Source of the DNA: Arthrobacter globiformis NBRC 12137 | GTDB taxonomy: Bacteria; Actinomycetota; Actinomycetes; Actinomycetales; Micrococcaceae | Direction: 5' to 3' | Length of the DNA: 64,000 nt | NCBI RefSeq assembly: GCF_000238915.1 | Contig: NZ_BAEG01000054.1 | Location: forward strand, 62,001 to 126,000 | Shown here: positions 57,322 through 64,000 of the stretch, piece after piece | Layout of the letters: every line of letters starts with the position of its first letter | Position numbering within the stretch: position 1 is the first letter of the stretch | Notes under the pieces: generated by a model | Seen by the model: only the letters and a program-made list of their open reading frames with translations | Told to the model about the DNA's origin: nothing | Databases searched by the model: none | Translations under genes and position numbers: made by a program

Positions 57322-58284
57322 GTGGCGATCCAATACCGTGAATGGCGCGAGGGCGACGACCTGGCGCTGCTGGAGATCTGGGGCGACCCGGAAACCGACC
57401 AGGCGGGTCAGTTCCGCGGCACCCTCGCGCCCTCCGGCAACGCGCCGTGGCGGCGCTGCATCGTGGCCGAGGACGTCGTCGACGGCGTGGCCATCCCGGT
57501 TGCCGCCGGCGTGGTCCACGAGGCCAGCCTGCACCCGGAGCGGCTCTGGGTGTACGTCGAAGTCGCCCGCGACCACCGCCGGGCCGGGATCGGCTCCACG
57601 CTGCTCATGATGCTGCGCCGCGAGGCGGAGGGATCGCCGTCGGGCGTTACCCGGCTGCGCTGCAAGGTGGAGCCGGGTACCACCGGCGCCGCGTTCGCGG
57701 AGGCGGCCGGGCTCACCCCGATCCAGCACACCCGGCTCGTCGTGGTGGAGCCGGCGGCCCTGAAGCTGCCGGTCTTCGGCGACGGTTCCGAGGAAGCGGC
57801 GTCGGAACGCATCGAGGACCTGGCCACCGGGTCCGTGGAGCTTTCCGACGTCGTGGGCCGGTACTACTCGTCCGTCCACGGCTGGGACAGCCCGGGCGAA
57901 CTGGGCATCGGCACGGTGCAGCGGCTGTTCCTGGATGAGCTCAGCGGCGCGCACGGCGCGATCGTGCTGCGCGCCCCGAAGGCCAGCGCCTTCGGGGCAG
58001 GCGTGCCGGCAAGCCGGAAGGGCAAGATCCAGGCCTTCGCGATCAGCTATGCCCAGGGCAACTCTGATCACCCCTCGGATGTGTTCCTCGGCCACGAGCC
58101 GGAGCTGGACGCCGATGAGGCAGAGGCCGCGGTCCGTGACCTGCTGGCCCTCATCGCCTACCAATACCCGGTGCTCATGGAAGTGGACGATTCAATGTCA
58201 GCGCTGCGCGCCGTCGTCGGGCCCCTGATGGAAGCGGGCAAGGCCCGCCGGCAGGGCTCCGAGACGTTCGTCGTCTCCGACTGA
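57322..58284 (+). CDS. GNAT family acetyltransferase, two-domain
   Basis: A 320-residue protein starting with GTG 2 nt after glyS. The N-terminal GNAT domain shows YREWREGDDLALLEIWG, LWVYVEVARDHRRAGIGSTLLMML (acetyl-CoA loop R-x-x-G-I-G) and AFAEAAGLTPIQHTRLVVVE. The C-terminal half (about 165-320) looks like a degenerate second GNAT fold (IQAFAISYAQGN, YPVLMEVDDSM). Coupling to glyS hints at a role connected with translation, but this is only inference. A long hairpin repeat follows the stop. Confidence 0.85.
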   Translation: MAIQYREWREGDDLALLEIWGDPETDQAGQFRGTLAPSGNAPWRRCIVAEDVVDGVAIPVAAGVVHEASLHPERLWVYVEVARDHRRAGIGSTLLMMLRREAEGSPSGVTRLRCKVEPGTTGAAFAEAAGLTPIQHTRLVVVEPAALKLPVFGDGSEEAASERIEDLATGSVELSDVVGRYYSSVHGWDSPGELGIGTVQRLFLDELSGAHGAIVLRAPKASAFGAGVPASRKGKIQAFAISYAQGNSDHPSDVFLGHEPELDADEAEAAVRDLLALIAYQYPVLMEVDDSMSALRAVVGPLMEAGKARRQGSETFVVSD

Positions 58285-58314
58285 CCCAGCCATGTAACTG
58301 ACCCAACTATGTAG
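58281..58314 (+). repeat. 17-bp imperfect direct repeat after GNAT stop
   Basis: CTGACCCAGCCATGTAA is followed directly by CTGACCCAACTATGTAG (13 of 17 identical). The first copy holds the TGA stop; the second runs into the long hairpin. Confidence 0.7.
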
Positions 58315-58368
58315 CAGCACAGGGCGTTCCCAGGTCTGGGAACGCCCTGTGCTGCTACGTAGTTGGGT
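58301..58368. repeat. Long-hairpin intergenic element, copy 2 (bidirectional terminator candidate)
   Basis: Left arm 58301-58333 and right arm 58336-58368 pair at 32 of 33 positions with a 2-nt centre. The right arm shares GAACGCCCTGTGCTGC and AGTTGGGT with the element at 31341-31410. It lies between the convergent GNAT and acyltransferase genes and supplies the last codons and TAG stop of the latter. Confidence 0.9.
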
Positions 58369-59197
58369 GCGCCGTTCGGGAAGTACGACGGCGGTCCCTC
58401 GCCAGATCGGCCGCATCGAGCTTTTGGCGTTCCGCCTCCGAGATGGCGCCGCCGCCGAGGTCCGCCGGCATCCACCAGTCGCCCGGCCGCGGTGCCACGG
58501 GAAAGCCGGCGATCGCGGCGTCGATGCCAGCCTGGAGGGTCCTGCGGAGCCGCGCCGTTTCAGCCTCAGCGTCGATCCCCGTGGCCAGATGCACCGGTTC
58601 GCCGACATGCACCCGGACCGGCGCGCGCCAGACGCGGTGGAGGGGAAGGCCGTTGCCGCGGGTCAGGATCCGGTGGGCACCCCAGACGGAGACCGGAATG
58701 AGCGGCACGCCTGCCTCGGCCGCCATCCGCACGGCCCCCGTTTTGCATTCGCGGACCTTGAAGCTGCGGCTTACGCCGGCCTCGGGCATGACGGCCAGGT
58801 ATTCGCCGGCGCGGAGCCTTGCCACTGCGTTGTCGTAGGCCGCAGTTCCCGAACCGCGGGGCACCACCACCTGGCCCGCTGCGCTGATGAAAGGACCCGC
58901 CAGCCAGTGGTCCGCGGCTCCCTGGTGGATCATGAACCGCAGCTGCCCGCGGTTGTGCCGCCACAGCACCAGTTCGGCAGCGGCGAAGTCCAGATATCCG
59001 AAATGGGTGATGGCGACGACGGCACCCCGGCCCGGCAGCACCGCCCTCGCCGCCGTGTCGCCACTTCGCGCTTTTTCGCCGGGCAGGTTTCGCTGCCCGG
59101 TCACGATCAGGCGGATCCGGAACAGCCACCGCAGGAACAGCCCGGTCCGGACAAGGAGGCGGTAGAAGCGGTCGCTGGCGGCTGGGGTCCAGGGCAT
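58355..59197 (-). CDS. Lysophospholipid acyltransferase family protein (PlsC-like)
   Basis: A 280-residue protein with an N-terminal hydrophobic region (LLVRTGLFLRWLFRIRLIV). The catalytic HX4D motif is in AITHFGYLDFAAAEL, and the acceptor motif is VMPEAGVSRSFKVRECKTGAV, an altered form of the usual EGTRS block. Members move acyl groups onto lysophospholipids or glycerol phosphate. It is the last gene of an operon with a DUF1295 protein (17 nt upstream) and an alpha/beta hydrolase. Its final residues are encoded by the hairpin repeat. Confidence 0.88.
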   Translation of the reverse strand: MPWTPAASDRFYRLLVRTGLFLRWLFRIRLIVTGQRNLPGEKARSGDTAARAVLPGRGAVVAITHFGYLDFAAAELVLWRHNRGQLRFMIHQGAADHWLAGPFISAAGQVVVPRGSGTAAYDNAVARLRAGEYLAVMPEAGVSRSFKVRECKTGAVRMAAEAGVPLIPVSVWGAHRILTRGNGLPLHRVWRAPVRVHVGEPVHLATGIDAEAETARLRRTLQAGIDAAIAGFPVAPRPGDWWMPADLGGGAISEAERQKLDAADLARDRRRTSRTAHPTT

Positions 59198-59214
59198 GCG
59201 GTCCTCGGAGGCCT

Positions 59215-60015
59215 TCAGTGCCGCCGCGGGGGCCAGGGGATAAAGCTGCTGGTGGACTGCACGTATTCACGGTAGCCGGGGCGGCCGGACATGGCCTTCT
59301 CGGTGAGCGGCTTCCCGGTCTTGGCGGCCAGCGTCCAGATCATCAGCGCAGGGGAGAGGACGGTCAGCACGCCGGGCCAGGACTCCGCCGCGACGAGGAA
59401 CAGGCCCGCCCAGACGGCGGCATCGCCGAAATAGTTGGGGTGCCGGGTGTAGCGCCACAGCCCGGTGTTCAGGACGGTTCCCTTTCGGGCCGGATCGCTT
59501 TTGAACTGCTCCAGCTGCCGGTCGCCTACGGACTCAAAAATGAACCCGATCAGCCAAACTGCCGAACCCGCCACGGCGAGAGGACCCAGCGGACCGGTGG
59601 CGAACATGCCCACCTGGATGGTCAGCGAGACGAAGAACATCACGAGGCCCTGGGGCAGGTAGACACGGCGGAGGGCGTAGGCGTTCCGGGACCCGCGTGC
59701 TCCTTTGAGCAGCGCCACGTAGCGGGGGTCCTCATGTCCGCCGCGCGCCCGGCGGCCGATGTGCGCGCCCAGCCGGATCCCCCAGATGCCCGCCAGGACC
59801 AGCAGGAGTACCCGCCTGCCGCCGTCGCCCTCCCCGGCTGAGAGGACAAAGGAGATCACCGCGACGACGACGAAACCCGGACCCCAAGCCACGTCCATCA
59901 CCGAATGCCGCGCTTGGCCGACGGCCACGGCATAGGTGACGGCGAGCACCAGCACCACGCCCAGCGCCGTCCACGGCAGGCTGGCCAGAAACGCCTCCAG
60001 CGGAAACGGGCTCAT
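59215..60015 (-). CDS. DUF1295 (steroid 5-alpha-reductase-like) membrane protein
   Basis: A 266-residue protein with about six membrane helices. It matches the DUF1295 family: VMDVAWGPGFVVVAV, GIRLGAHIGRRARGGHEDPRY, FESVGDRQLEQFKSDP and the C-terminal TGLWRYTRHPNYFGD block shared with isoprenylcysteine methyltransferase and sterol reductase folds. A lipid- or terpenoid-directed reductase or methyltransferase is possible. Its place between a hydrolase and an acyltransferase supports a lipid role. Confidence 0.88.
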   Translation of the reverse strand: MSPFPLEAFLASLPWTALGVVLVLAVTYAVAVGQARHSVMDVAWGPGFVVVAVISFVLSAGEGDGGRRVLLLVLAGIWGIRLGAHIGRRARGGHEDPRYVALLKGARGSRNAYALRRVYLPQGLVMFFVSLTIQVGMFATGPLGPLAVAGSAVWLIGFIFESVGDRQLEQFKSDPARKGTVLNTGLWRYTRHPNYFGDAAVWAGLFLVAAESWPGVLTVLSPALMIWTLAAKTGKPLTEKAMSGRPGYREYVQSTSSFIPWPPRRH

Positions 60016-60034
60016 GACAGTGGTCGCCTACTTC

Positions 60035-60796
60035 CTAGAGGACCAAGGGCAGTGCCTCGCCGGACGGGGGAATCACCCTGTCCAGGGCTGCGGCGGGCGC
60101 GGAGGATCCTGCCCCGGGAACTCCGGTCCGTTCCATGAAGGCCTTCATCAGGAACCCGGTGGCCAGCCTGTGCCACAGCCGGACCCGCCGGAACATGAAG
60201 TGCCCCGCCCCGCGGAGCGAGACGTAGCGCAGCTCCGCCGCACCCGGTGCAGCGCGCCGCGCGAACCGCAGTGAGGCCGACGGGCTCGTCCACCGGTCCT
60301 CGTTCCCGTGAACGATCAGGACTTTCCGTCCGGTGACGGCGGACGCGGGAGTGACATCATCGAGCCACGGAGCCAGCGCCACCACGGCGTCCACGTTCGG
60401 TTCGTCCGCGGCGCAGATCGCGGTGAGGCCGCCCATCGAGTGCCCCAGCAGGTAGATGGGCACGCCGGGGTGCTCCGCGCGGATCCTGGCCAGCGCCCAG
60501 CGCGCATCCTTCAGTGGGGTCATGTCCTCGCCGTTCCAGCCGCGCACGCTGTTCCGCAGGATCCACACTGCCAGGCCGTGTTTCCGGCCGGCGGCGTGCA
60601 GGTGGCGGGCGAACGGCACCATCCGCGCAGGGCTCAGGTGCCGGGCCTGGACAGGCTCGAAGCTGTGCGACTTGCCGCCGTGCAGGACCAAGGCCACGCC
60701 GCGGGTGGGACCGGACGGGGCCAGAACCGTCAGCACCGCTTCGTGGCCAGTTCGGCGTTGGTTCACTGCTGCATCCTCCGACACTTCGTGGTTCAT
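60035..60796 (-). CDS. Alpha/beta hydrolase
   Basis: A 253-residue hydrolase. Visible are VALVLHGGKSHSF (oxyanion region), the nucleophile elbow YLLGHSMGGLTAI, LIVHGNEDRWTSP with the Asp and LRGAGHFMFRR with the His. No signal peptide. It is the first gene of the leftward operon leading to the DUF1295 and acyltransferase genes, with a 19-nt gap to DUF1295, so its natural substrate is probably a lipid ester. It is divergent from the YibE/F gene. Confidence 0.88.
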   Translation of the reverse strand: MNHEVSEDAAVNQRRTGHEAVLTVLAPSGPTRGVALVLHGGKSHSFEPVQARHLSPARMVPFARHLHAAGRKHGLAVWILRNSVRGWNGEDMTPLKDARWALARIRAEHPGVPIYLLGHSMGGLTAICAADEPNVDAVVALAPWLDDVTPASAVTGRKVLIVHGNEDRWTSPSASLRFARRAAPGAAELRYVSLRGAGHFMFRRVRLWHRLATGFLMKAFMERTGVPGAGSSAPAAALDRVIPPSGEALPLVL

Positions 60797-60820
60797 TTAC
60801 CAACCCTATGGCGGCCGCCG

Positions 60821-60826
60821 TAGAGT
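60821..60826 (+). promoter_or_regulatory. Probable -10 box upstream of the YibE/F gene
   Basis: TAGAGT ends 6 nt before ATG 60833, which opens a five-codon frame (MRFNC) whose TGA overlaps the YibE/F ATG (TGATG at 60848-60852). Confidence 0.35.
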
Positions 60827-60849
60827 TCAAGCATGAGGTTCAACTGCTG

Positions 60850-62301
60850 ATGGGTGCAGGTCACTCCCACGGTCACACAGGGCATTCGGAGCCAACCGCT
60901 GAAGCGATGGCTGCCCGCAGGAAAGCAAACAGGATTCTGGCCGCGGTGCTGGTTCCGCTGACACTGCTGACCCTCGCGGCCATGGCGGCGCTCTGGCCCT
61001 CGGGCAGCAAGGAAGGCCTGACCCTGGCCAACCCGTATGCCGCAGCTCCGGGCGTCACCTTCGACACAGGACGGATCCAGCGGGTGGTCACGGAGAACTG
61101 CACGCAGGCGTCAGCAACAGACTCCACAGCCCAAGGCAATACGGCCGGCGGCTCGCAGTGCACCTTCGCGTTCACCGAGCCGGACAAGGGCGGCAACCCG
61201 GTCAAGGTGGTGATCAACCCGGACATCGCCAAGTCGCACGGGGTGAAGGTGGGCGACAACATCCGCTACCTGAACCTGTCCAACGCCCAGGCTGCCGCCA
61301 CCGGCGCCGATGCCCCGGCGGCCCAGGGGTCGCCGTCGTACATTTTTGTGGACTTTGTCCGCACCATGCCGATCATCCTGCTCGCCATCCTCTACGCCGT
61401 AGTGGTGGTGGCCGTGGCGCGCTGGCGCGGGCTGCGCGCCCTGATCGGCCTCGTCGGCGCCTATTTTGTCCTGGGCAGCTTCATGCTTCCCGGCCTCGTG
61501 GAGGGCAAGCCGCCGCTCCTGCTGGCCCTCGTCGGTTCCACGGTGATCATGATCGGGGTGCTCTACTTCGCGCACGGCTTCTCGGCGCGGACCTCGACGG
61601 CGCTGCTGGGCACCATTTTCGGGCTGGGCATCACCGCGCTGCTCGCGGCCTGGGCCACCGACGCGGCGAACCTCGCAGGCGTGGGAAGCCACGACGCCGC
61701 CACGCTCGTGAACATCTCGGACAACATCTCCATCTCCGGCATCATCCTGTGCGGCCTCATCATCTCGGGGCTCGGCGTGCTGAACGACGTCACCATCACG
61801 CAGTCCTCCGCGGTGTGGGAACTGTACGAACTCGCGCCCAACACGAGCGCGCGGAAGCTGTTCTCCTCGGCGATGCGGATCGGCCGCGACCACATCGCCT
61901 CCACCGTGTACACCATCGCGTTCGCCTACGCCGGCGCCGCCCTGCCCATCCTGATCATCGTGATGCTCTACAACCGTCCGCTGGGGGAGGCGTTGACCAG
62001 CGCCGAACTGTCCGAGGAGGTCATCCGCACGCTGGTCGGCTCAATCGGGCTGGTCCTGGCGATTCCGGTCACCACCCTGATCGCCGTGTTGGTGGTCAAG
62101 GCCACGGGAGTCCGGGGTGCTGGCCTGCCTGGGCAGCAGCCGCGGGGAAGGACGGCCATAACCGCCGACGACGTCGAGGACACCGGCGCGCTTGCGGCCG
62201 CCGCGGCGGTGGCTGGCCGGGAAAACGCCGACGCTGACGCGCCGCCGGCGACCCGGCGGGGACGGCGTGCCGCCCAACGGGATCAGCCGCAGCGGGATTG
62301 A
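60850..62301 (+). CDS. YibE/F-like membrane protein
   Basis: A 483-residue protein. I use ATG 60850; ATG 60808 is in frame but lies upstream of the probable promoter. A His-rich start (GHSHGHTGHSE) could bind metal. One membrane helix (about 28-50) leads to an extracytoplasmic domain (about 55-165), followed by about seven helices. YibE/F hallmarks are VDFVRTMPIILLAILYAVVV, RGLRALIGLVGAYFVL, SDNISISGIILCGLIISGLGVLNDVTITQSSAVWEL and SAMRIGRDHIASTVYTIAFAYAGAALP. A transport function is assumed for the family but the substrate is not known. Confidence 0.88.
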   Translation: MGAGHSHGHTGHSEPTAEAMAARRKANRILAAVLVPLTLLTLAAMAALWPSGSKEGLTLANPYAAAPGVTFDTGRIQRVVTENCTQASATDSTAQGNTAGGSQCTFAFTEPDKGGNPVKVVINPDIAKSHGVKVGDNIRYLNLSNAQAAATGADAPAAQGSPSYIFVDFVRTMPIILLAILYAVVVVAVARWRGLRALIGLVGAYFVLGSFMLPGLVEGKPPLLLALVGSTVIMIGVLYFAHGFSARTSTALLGTIFGLGITALLAAWATDAANLAGVGSHDAATLVNISDNISISGIILCGLIISGLGVLNDVTITQSSAVWELYELAPNTSARKLFSSAMRIGRDHIASTVYTIAFAYAGAALPILIIVMLYNRPLGEALTSAELSEEVIRTLVGSIGLVLAIPVTTLIAVLVVKATGVRGAGLPGQQPRGRTAITADDVEDTGALAAAAAVAGRENADADAPPATRRGRRAAQRDQPQRD

Positions 62302-62320
62302 GCGCCGCAGCCGGCACCCT

Positions 62321-62359
62321 GACGATTTGCCGGCTTTGAGACGATTTGCCCGGCTTTGA
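62321..62359 (+). repeat. Tandem 19/20-bp duplication at the dusB promoter
   Basis: GACGATTTGCCGGCTTTGA (62321-62339) is followed at once by GACGATTTGCCCGGCTTTGA (62340-62359). The duplication ends in the -10 box. Confidence 0.92.
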
Positions 62360-62365
62360 GACAAT
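62336..62365 (+). promoter_or_regulatory. Probable leaderless promoter of dusB
   Basis: TTGAGA (62336-62341), 18 nt, GACAAT (62360-62365), then 6 nt to GTG 62372. The -35 is formed by the first copy of the tandem duplication and the -10 by the end of the second. Confidence 0.45.
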
Positions 62366-62371
62366 GGAGGG

Positions 62372-63553
62372 GTGACTGTTGTAGCTACGCCTCCCGCCCC
62401 CCGGCTGGAACTTCCGCCGCTGAAACTCGGCCCCATCACCGTGCACACCCCGGTGGTGCTCGCCCCCATGGCCGGAATCACCAACACCGCCTTCCGCAGG
62501 CTCTGCCGTGAATACGGCGGCGGGCTGTACGTGGCGGAGATGGTCACTTCCCGTGCCCTCGTGGAGCGCACGCCGGAATCGCTGCGCATCATCTCGCACG
62601 ACGAGGATGAGAAAGTCCGTTCCGTCCAGCTCTACGGCGTAGACCCCGTCACTGTGGGTGCGGCCGTCCGCATGCTGGTGGAGGAGGACCGGGCGGACCA
62701 CATTGACCTCAACTTCGGCTGCCCCGTACCCAAGGTCACGCGGCGCGGCGGTGGTTCGGCGCTGCCCTGGAAGATCGACCTTTTCACCTCCATCGTCCAG
62801 ACCGCCGTGCGGGAGGCCTCCAAGGGCGGCATCCCCCTGACCATCAAGATGCGCAAGGGCATCGACGATGACCACCTGACGTACGTCGACGCCGGCCGGA
62901 TCGCGCGCGATTCCGGTGTTGCCGCCGTCGCCCTGCACGGCCGCACAGCGGCGCAGTTCTACTCCGGCCAGGCGGACTGGTCAGCTATCGCCCGCCTGCG
63001 CGAGGCGCTGCCGGACATTCCGGTGCTGGGCAACGGCGATATCTGGTCCGCCGAGGACGCCGTCCGCATGGTCCGCGAAACCGGCATCGACGGCGTCGTC
63101 ATCGGCCGCGGCTGCCAGGGCCGGCCCTGGCTGTTCGGAGACCTGCAGGCGGCGTTCGACGGCAGCGACCAGCGGCACCGGCCAGGCCTGCGCGAAGTGG
63201 CCGAGGGCGTCTACCGGCATGCCGAACTCATGGTGGAAACCTTCGGCAATGACGAATACAAGGCGCTGCGGGAAATCCGCAAGCACATGGCCTGGTACTT
63301 CAAGGGCTACGTGGTGGGCGGCGAACTGCGGGCGAAACTCGCCACAGTGCCCACACTCGAAGTGCTCCGCGAACTGCTGGACCAGCTGGACATGGACCTG
63401 CCGTATCCCGGCGTTGATTCCGAAGGGCCCCGTGGACGCGCCGGCTCGCCGAAGAAACCGGCCCTGCCCAAGGACTGGCTGATGAGCCGCCAGCTGAACG
63501 AGGACCAGTCGCGGGACATTGCCGCGGCGGAACTGGATGTGTCCGGTGGCTGA
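62372..63553 (+). CDS. dusB: tRNA-dihydrouridine synthase
   Basis: A 393-residue flavoenzyme that reduces uridines in the tRNA D-loop. It has the FMN site [21 protein letters not shown], the VQLYGVDP segment, the catalytic Cys in [20 protein letters not shown] (Cys117), [16 protein letters not shown] and [11 protein letters not shown]. The C-terminal helical domain (about 270-335) binds tRNA, and a short extension follows. GTG 62372 is the start, and the gene overlaps dgt by 8 nt. Confidence 0.94.
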   Translation: MTVVATPPAPRLELPPLKLGPITVHTPVVLAPMAGITNTAFRRLCREYGGGLYVAEMVTSRALVERTPESLRIISHDEDEKVRSVQLYGVDPVTVGAAVRMLVEEDRADHIDLNFGCPVPKVTRRGGGSALPWKIDLFTSIVQTAVREASKGGIPLTIKMRKGIDDDHLTYVDAGRIARDSGVAAVALHGRTAAQFYSGQADWSAIARLREALPDIPVLGNGDIWSAEDAVRMVRETGIDGVVIGRGCQGRPWLFGDLQAAFDGSDQRHRPGLREVAEGVYRHAELMVETFGNDEYKALREIRKHMAWYFKGYVVGGELRAKLATVPTLEVLRELLDQLDMDLPYPGVDSEGPRGRAGSPKKPALPKDWLMSRQLNEDQSRDIAAAELDVSGG

Positions 63554-64000
63554 AAGCCGGCTGGCGGATGCCCGCACCACCCCGCAGGCGCTGCCGGGCT
63601 ACGAAGCCCACGATTCCGCCCGATGGGTGGAGGAGCCGCCCAAGAGCACGTACCGCTCGGACTTCGAGCGTGACCGCGCCCGCGTGCTGCACTCCTCTGC
63701 GCTGCGCAGGCTCGGTGCCAAGACACAGGTGGTTGCTCCGGACACCGACGACTTTGTCCGCACCCGGCTGACGCACAGCCTTGAGGTGGCCCAGGTGGGC
63801 CGGGAACTTGGCCGCGCCCTCGGCTGCGATCCCGATGTGGTGGACACCGCCTGCCTCAGCCACGACCTCGGGCACCCGCCGTTCGGGCATAACGGGGAAT
63901 CCGCGCTCAACGAGATGGCCCATGCCATCGGCGGGTTCGAGGGCAACGCCCAGACCTTGCGCCTGCTCACCCGGCTCGAGCCGAAGGTCCTCGACCCGGA
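63546..64000 (+). CDS. dgt: Deoxyguanosinetriphosphate triphosphohydrolase-like protein, N-terminal part
   Basis: The frame opens at GTG 63546, 8 nt inside dusB, and runs off the right edge with 151 codons and no stop. It shows [49 protein letters not shown] and the HD metal motif [16 protein letters not shown], the signature of the Dgt family that removes triphosphate from dNTPs. The overlap with dusB implies coupling. It is only partly visible, so length and C-terminal domain are unknown. Confidence 0.92.
   Translation, partial: MAESRLADARTTPQALPGYEAHDSARWVEEPPKSTYRSDFERDRARVLHSSALRRLGAKTQVVAPDTDDFVRTRLTHSLEVAQVGRELGRALGCDPDVVDTACLSHDLGHPPFGHNGESALNEMAHAIGGFEGNAQTLRLLTRLEPKVLDP

Overview
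The window is GC-rich, densely packed actinobacterial chromosome. The sequence points to a Micrococcales soil bacterium of the Arthrobacter / Pseudarthrobacter / Paenarthrobacter group. Support for this is the very high GC with G/C-ending codons, GTG and TTG starts, a SAM-IV riboswitch before metX, a DUF222-HNH gene, GatCAB, and probable leaderless promoters. I found no rRNA, tRNA, CRISPR array, prophage or intact insertion sequence.

Layout. (1) 1-14456: one long + strand operon with mostly overlapping stops and starts: DUF58 protein (partial), transglutaminase-fold membrane protein, zinc-ribbon/RDD/FHA protein, PP2C phosphatase, repeat-rich FHA protein, Ser/Thr kinase, small FHA protein, a 1490-residue FHA-FtsK/SpoIIIE ATPase of EccC/EssC type, and a small exported proline-rich protein. 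It reads as a membrane or secretion machine controlled by phosphorylation. (2) 14507-17634: ligA and an inositol-monophosphatase-like gene. (3) 17677-22467, - strand: a cupin gene, then an ssu-like sulfur import operon (binding lipoprotein, permease, ATPase, flavin monooxygenase). (4) 22751-27834: GNAT and RidA genes, then a citrate-type two-component system divergent from a CitMHS transporter. (5) 27962-31332: gatCAB. (6) 31410-38072: LysR regulator divergent from tdh-kbl, an FAD oxidoreductase, hutI and a DeoR-type regulator. (7) 38069-41947: phosphatase, CPBP membrane protein, glyoxalase-like protein, and metX behind a SAM-IV riboswitch. (8) 42162-48333: MFS transporter, zinc alcohol dehydrogenase, LysR regulator, 3-hydroxyisobutyrate dehydrogenase and methylmalonate-semialdehyde dehydrogenase, a likely uptake and oxidation module for a branched hydroxyacid. 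(9) 48549-54456: a frameshifted DUF222-HNH gene, a lipoprotein, a SHOCT protein, a winged-helix protein, a GDSL hydrolase and an esterase. (10) 54478-64000: S4 RNA-binding protein, DMT transporter, glyS, GNAT, an acyltransferase/DUF1295/hydrolase operon, YibE/F protein, dusB and the start of dgt.

The most notable observations are these. The transglutaminase-fold protein lacks its catalytic cysteine. A partial second copy of the SAM-IV aptamer 5' strand lies 102 nt before the real one. A family of very long hairpins sits between convergent genes at 31341-31410 and 58301-58368. A shared dyad precedes the MFS gene and the LysR/mmsB pair. A -10 box, six bases, then the start codon recurs at several genes, suggesting leaderless transcripts. 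Short tandem duplications sit at gene boundaries.

All calls come from reading the sequence and recalled family knowledge; no database search was run.
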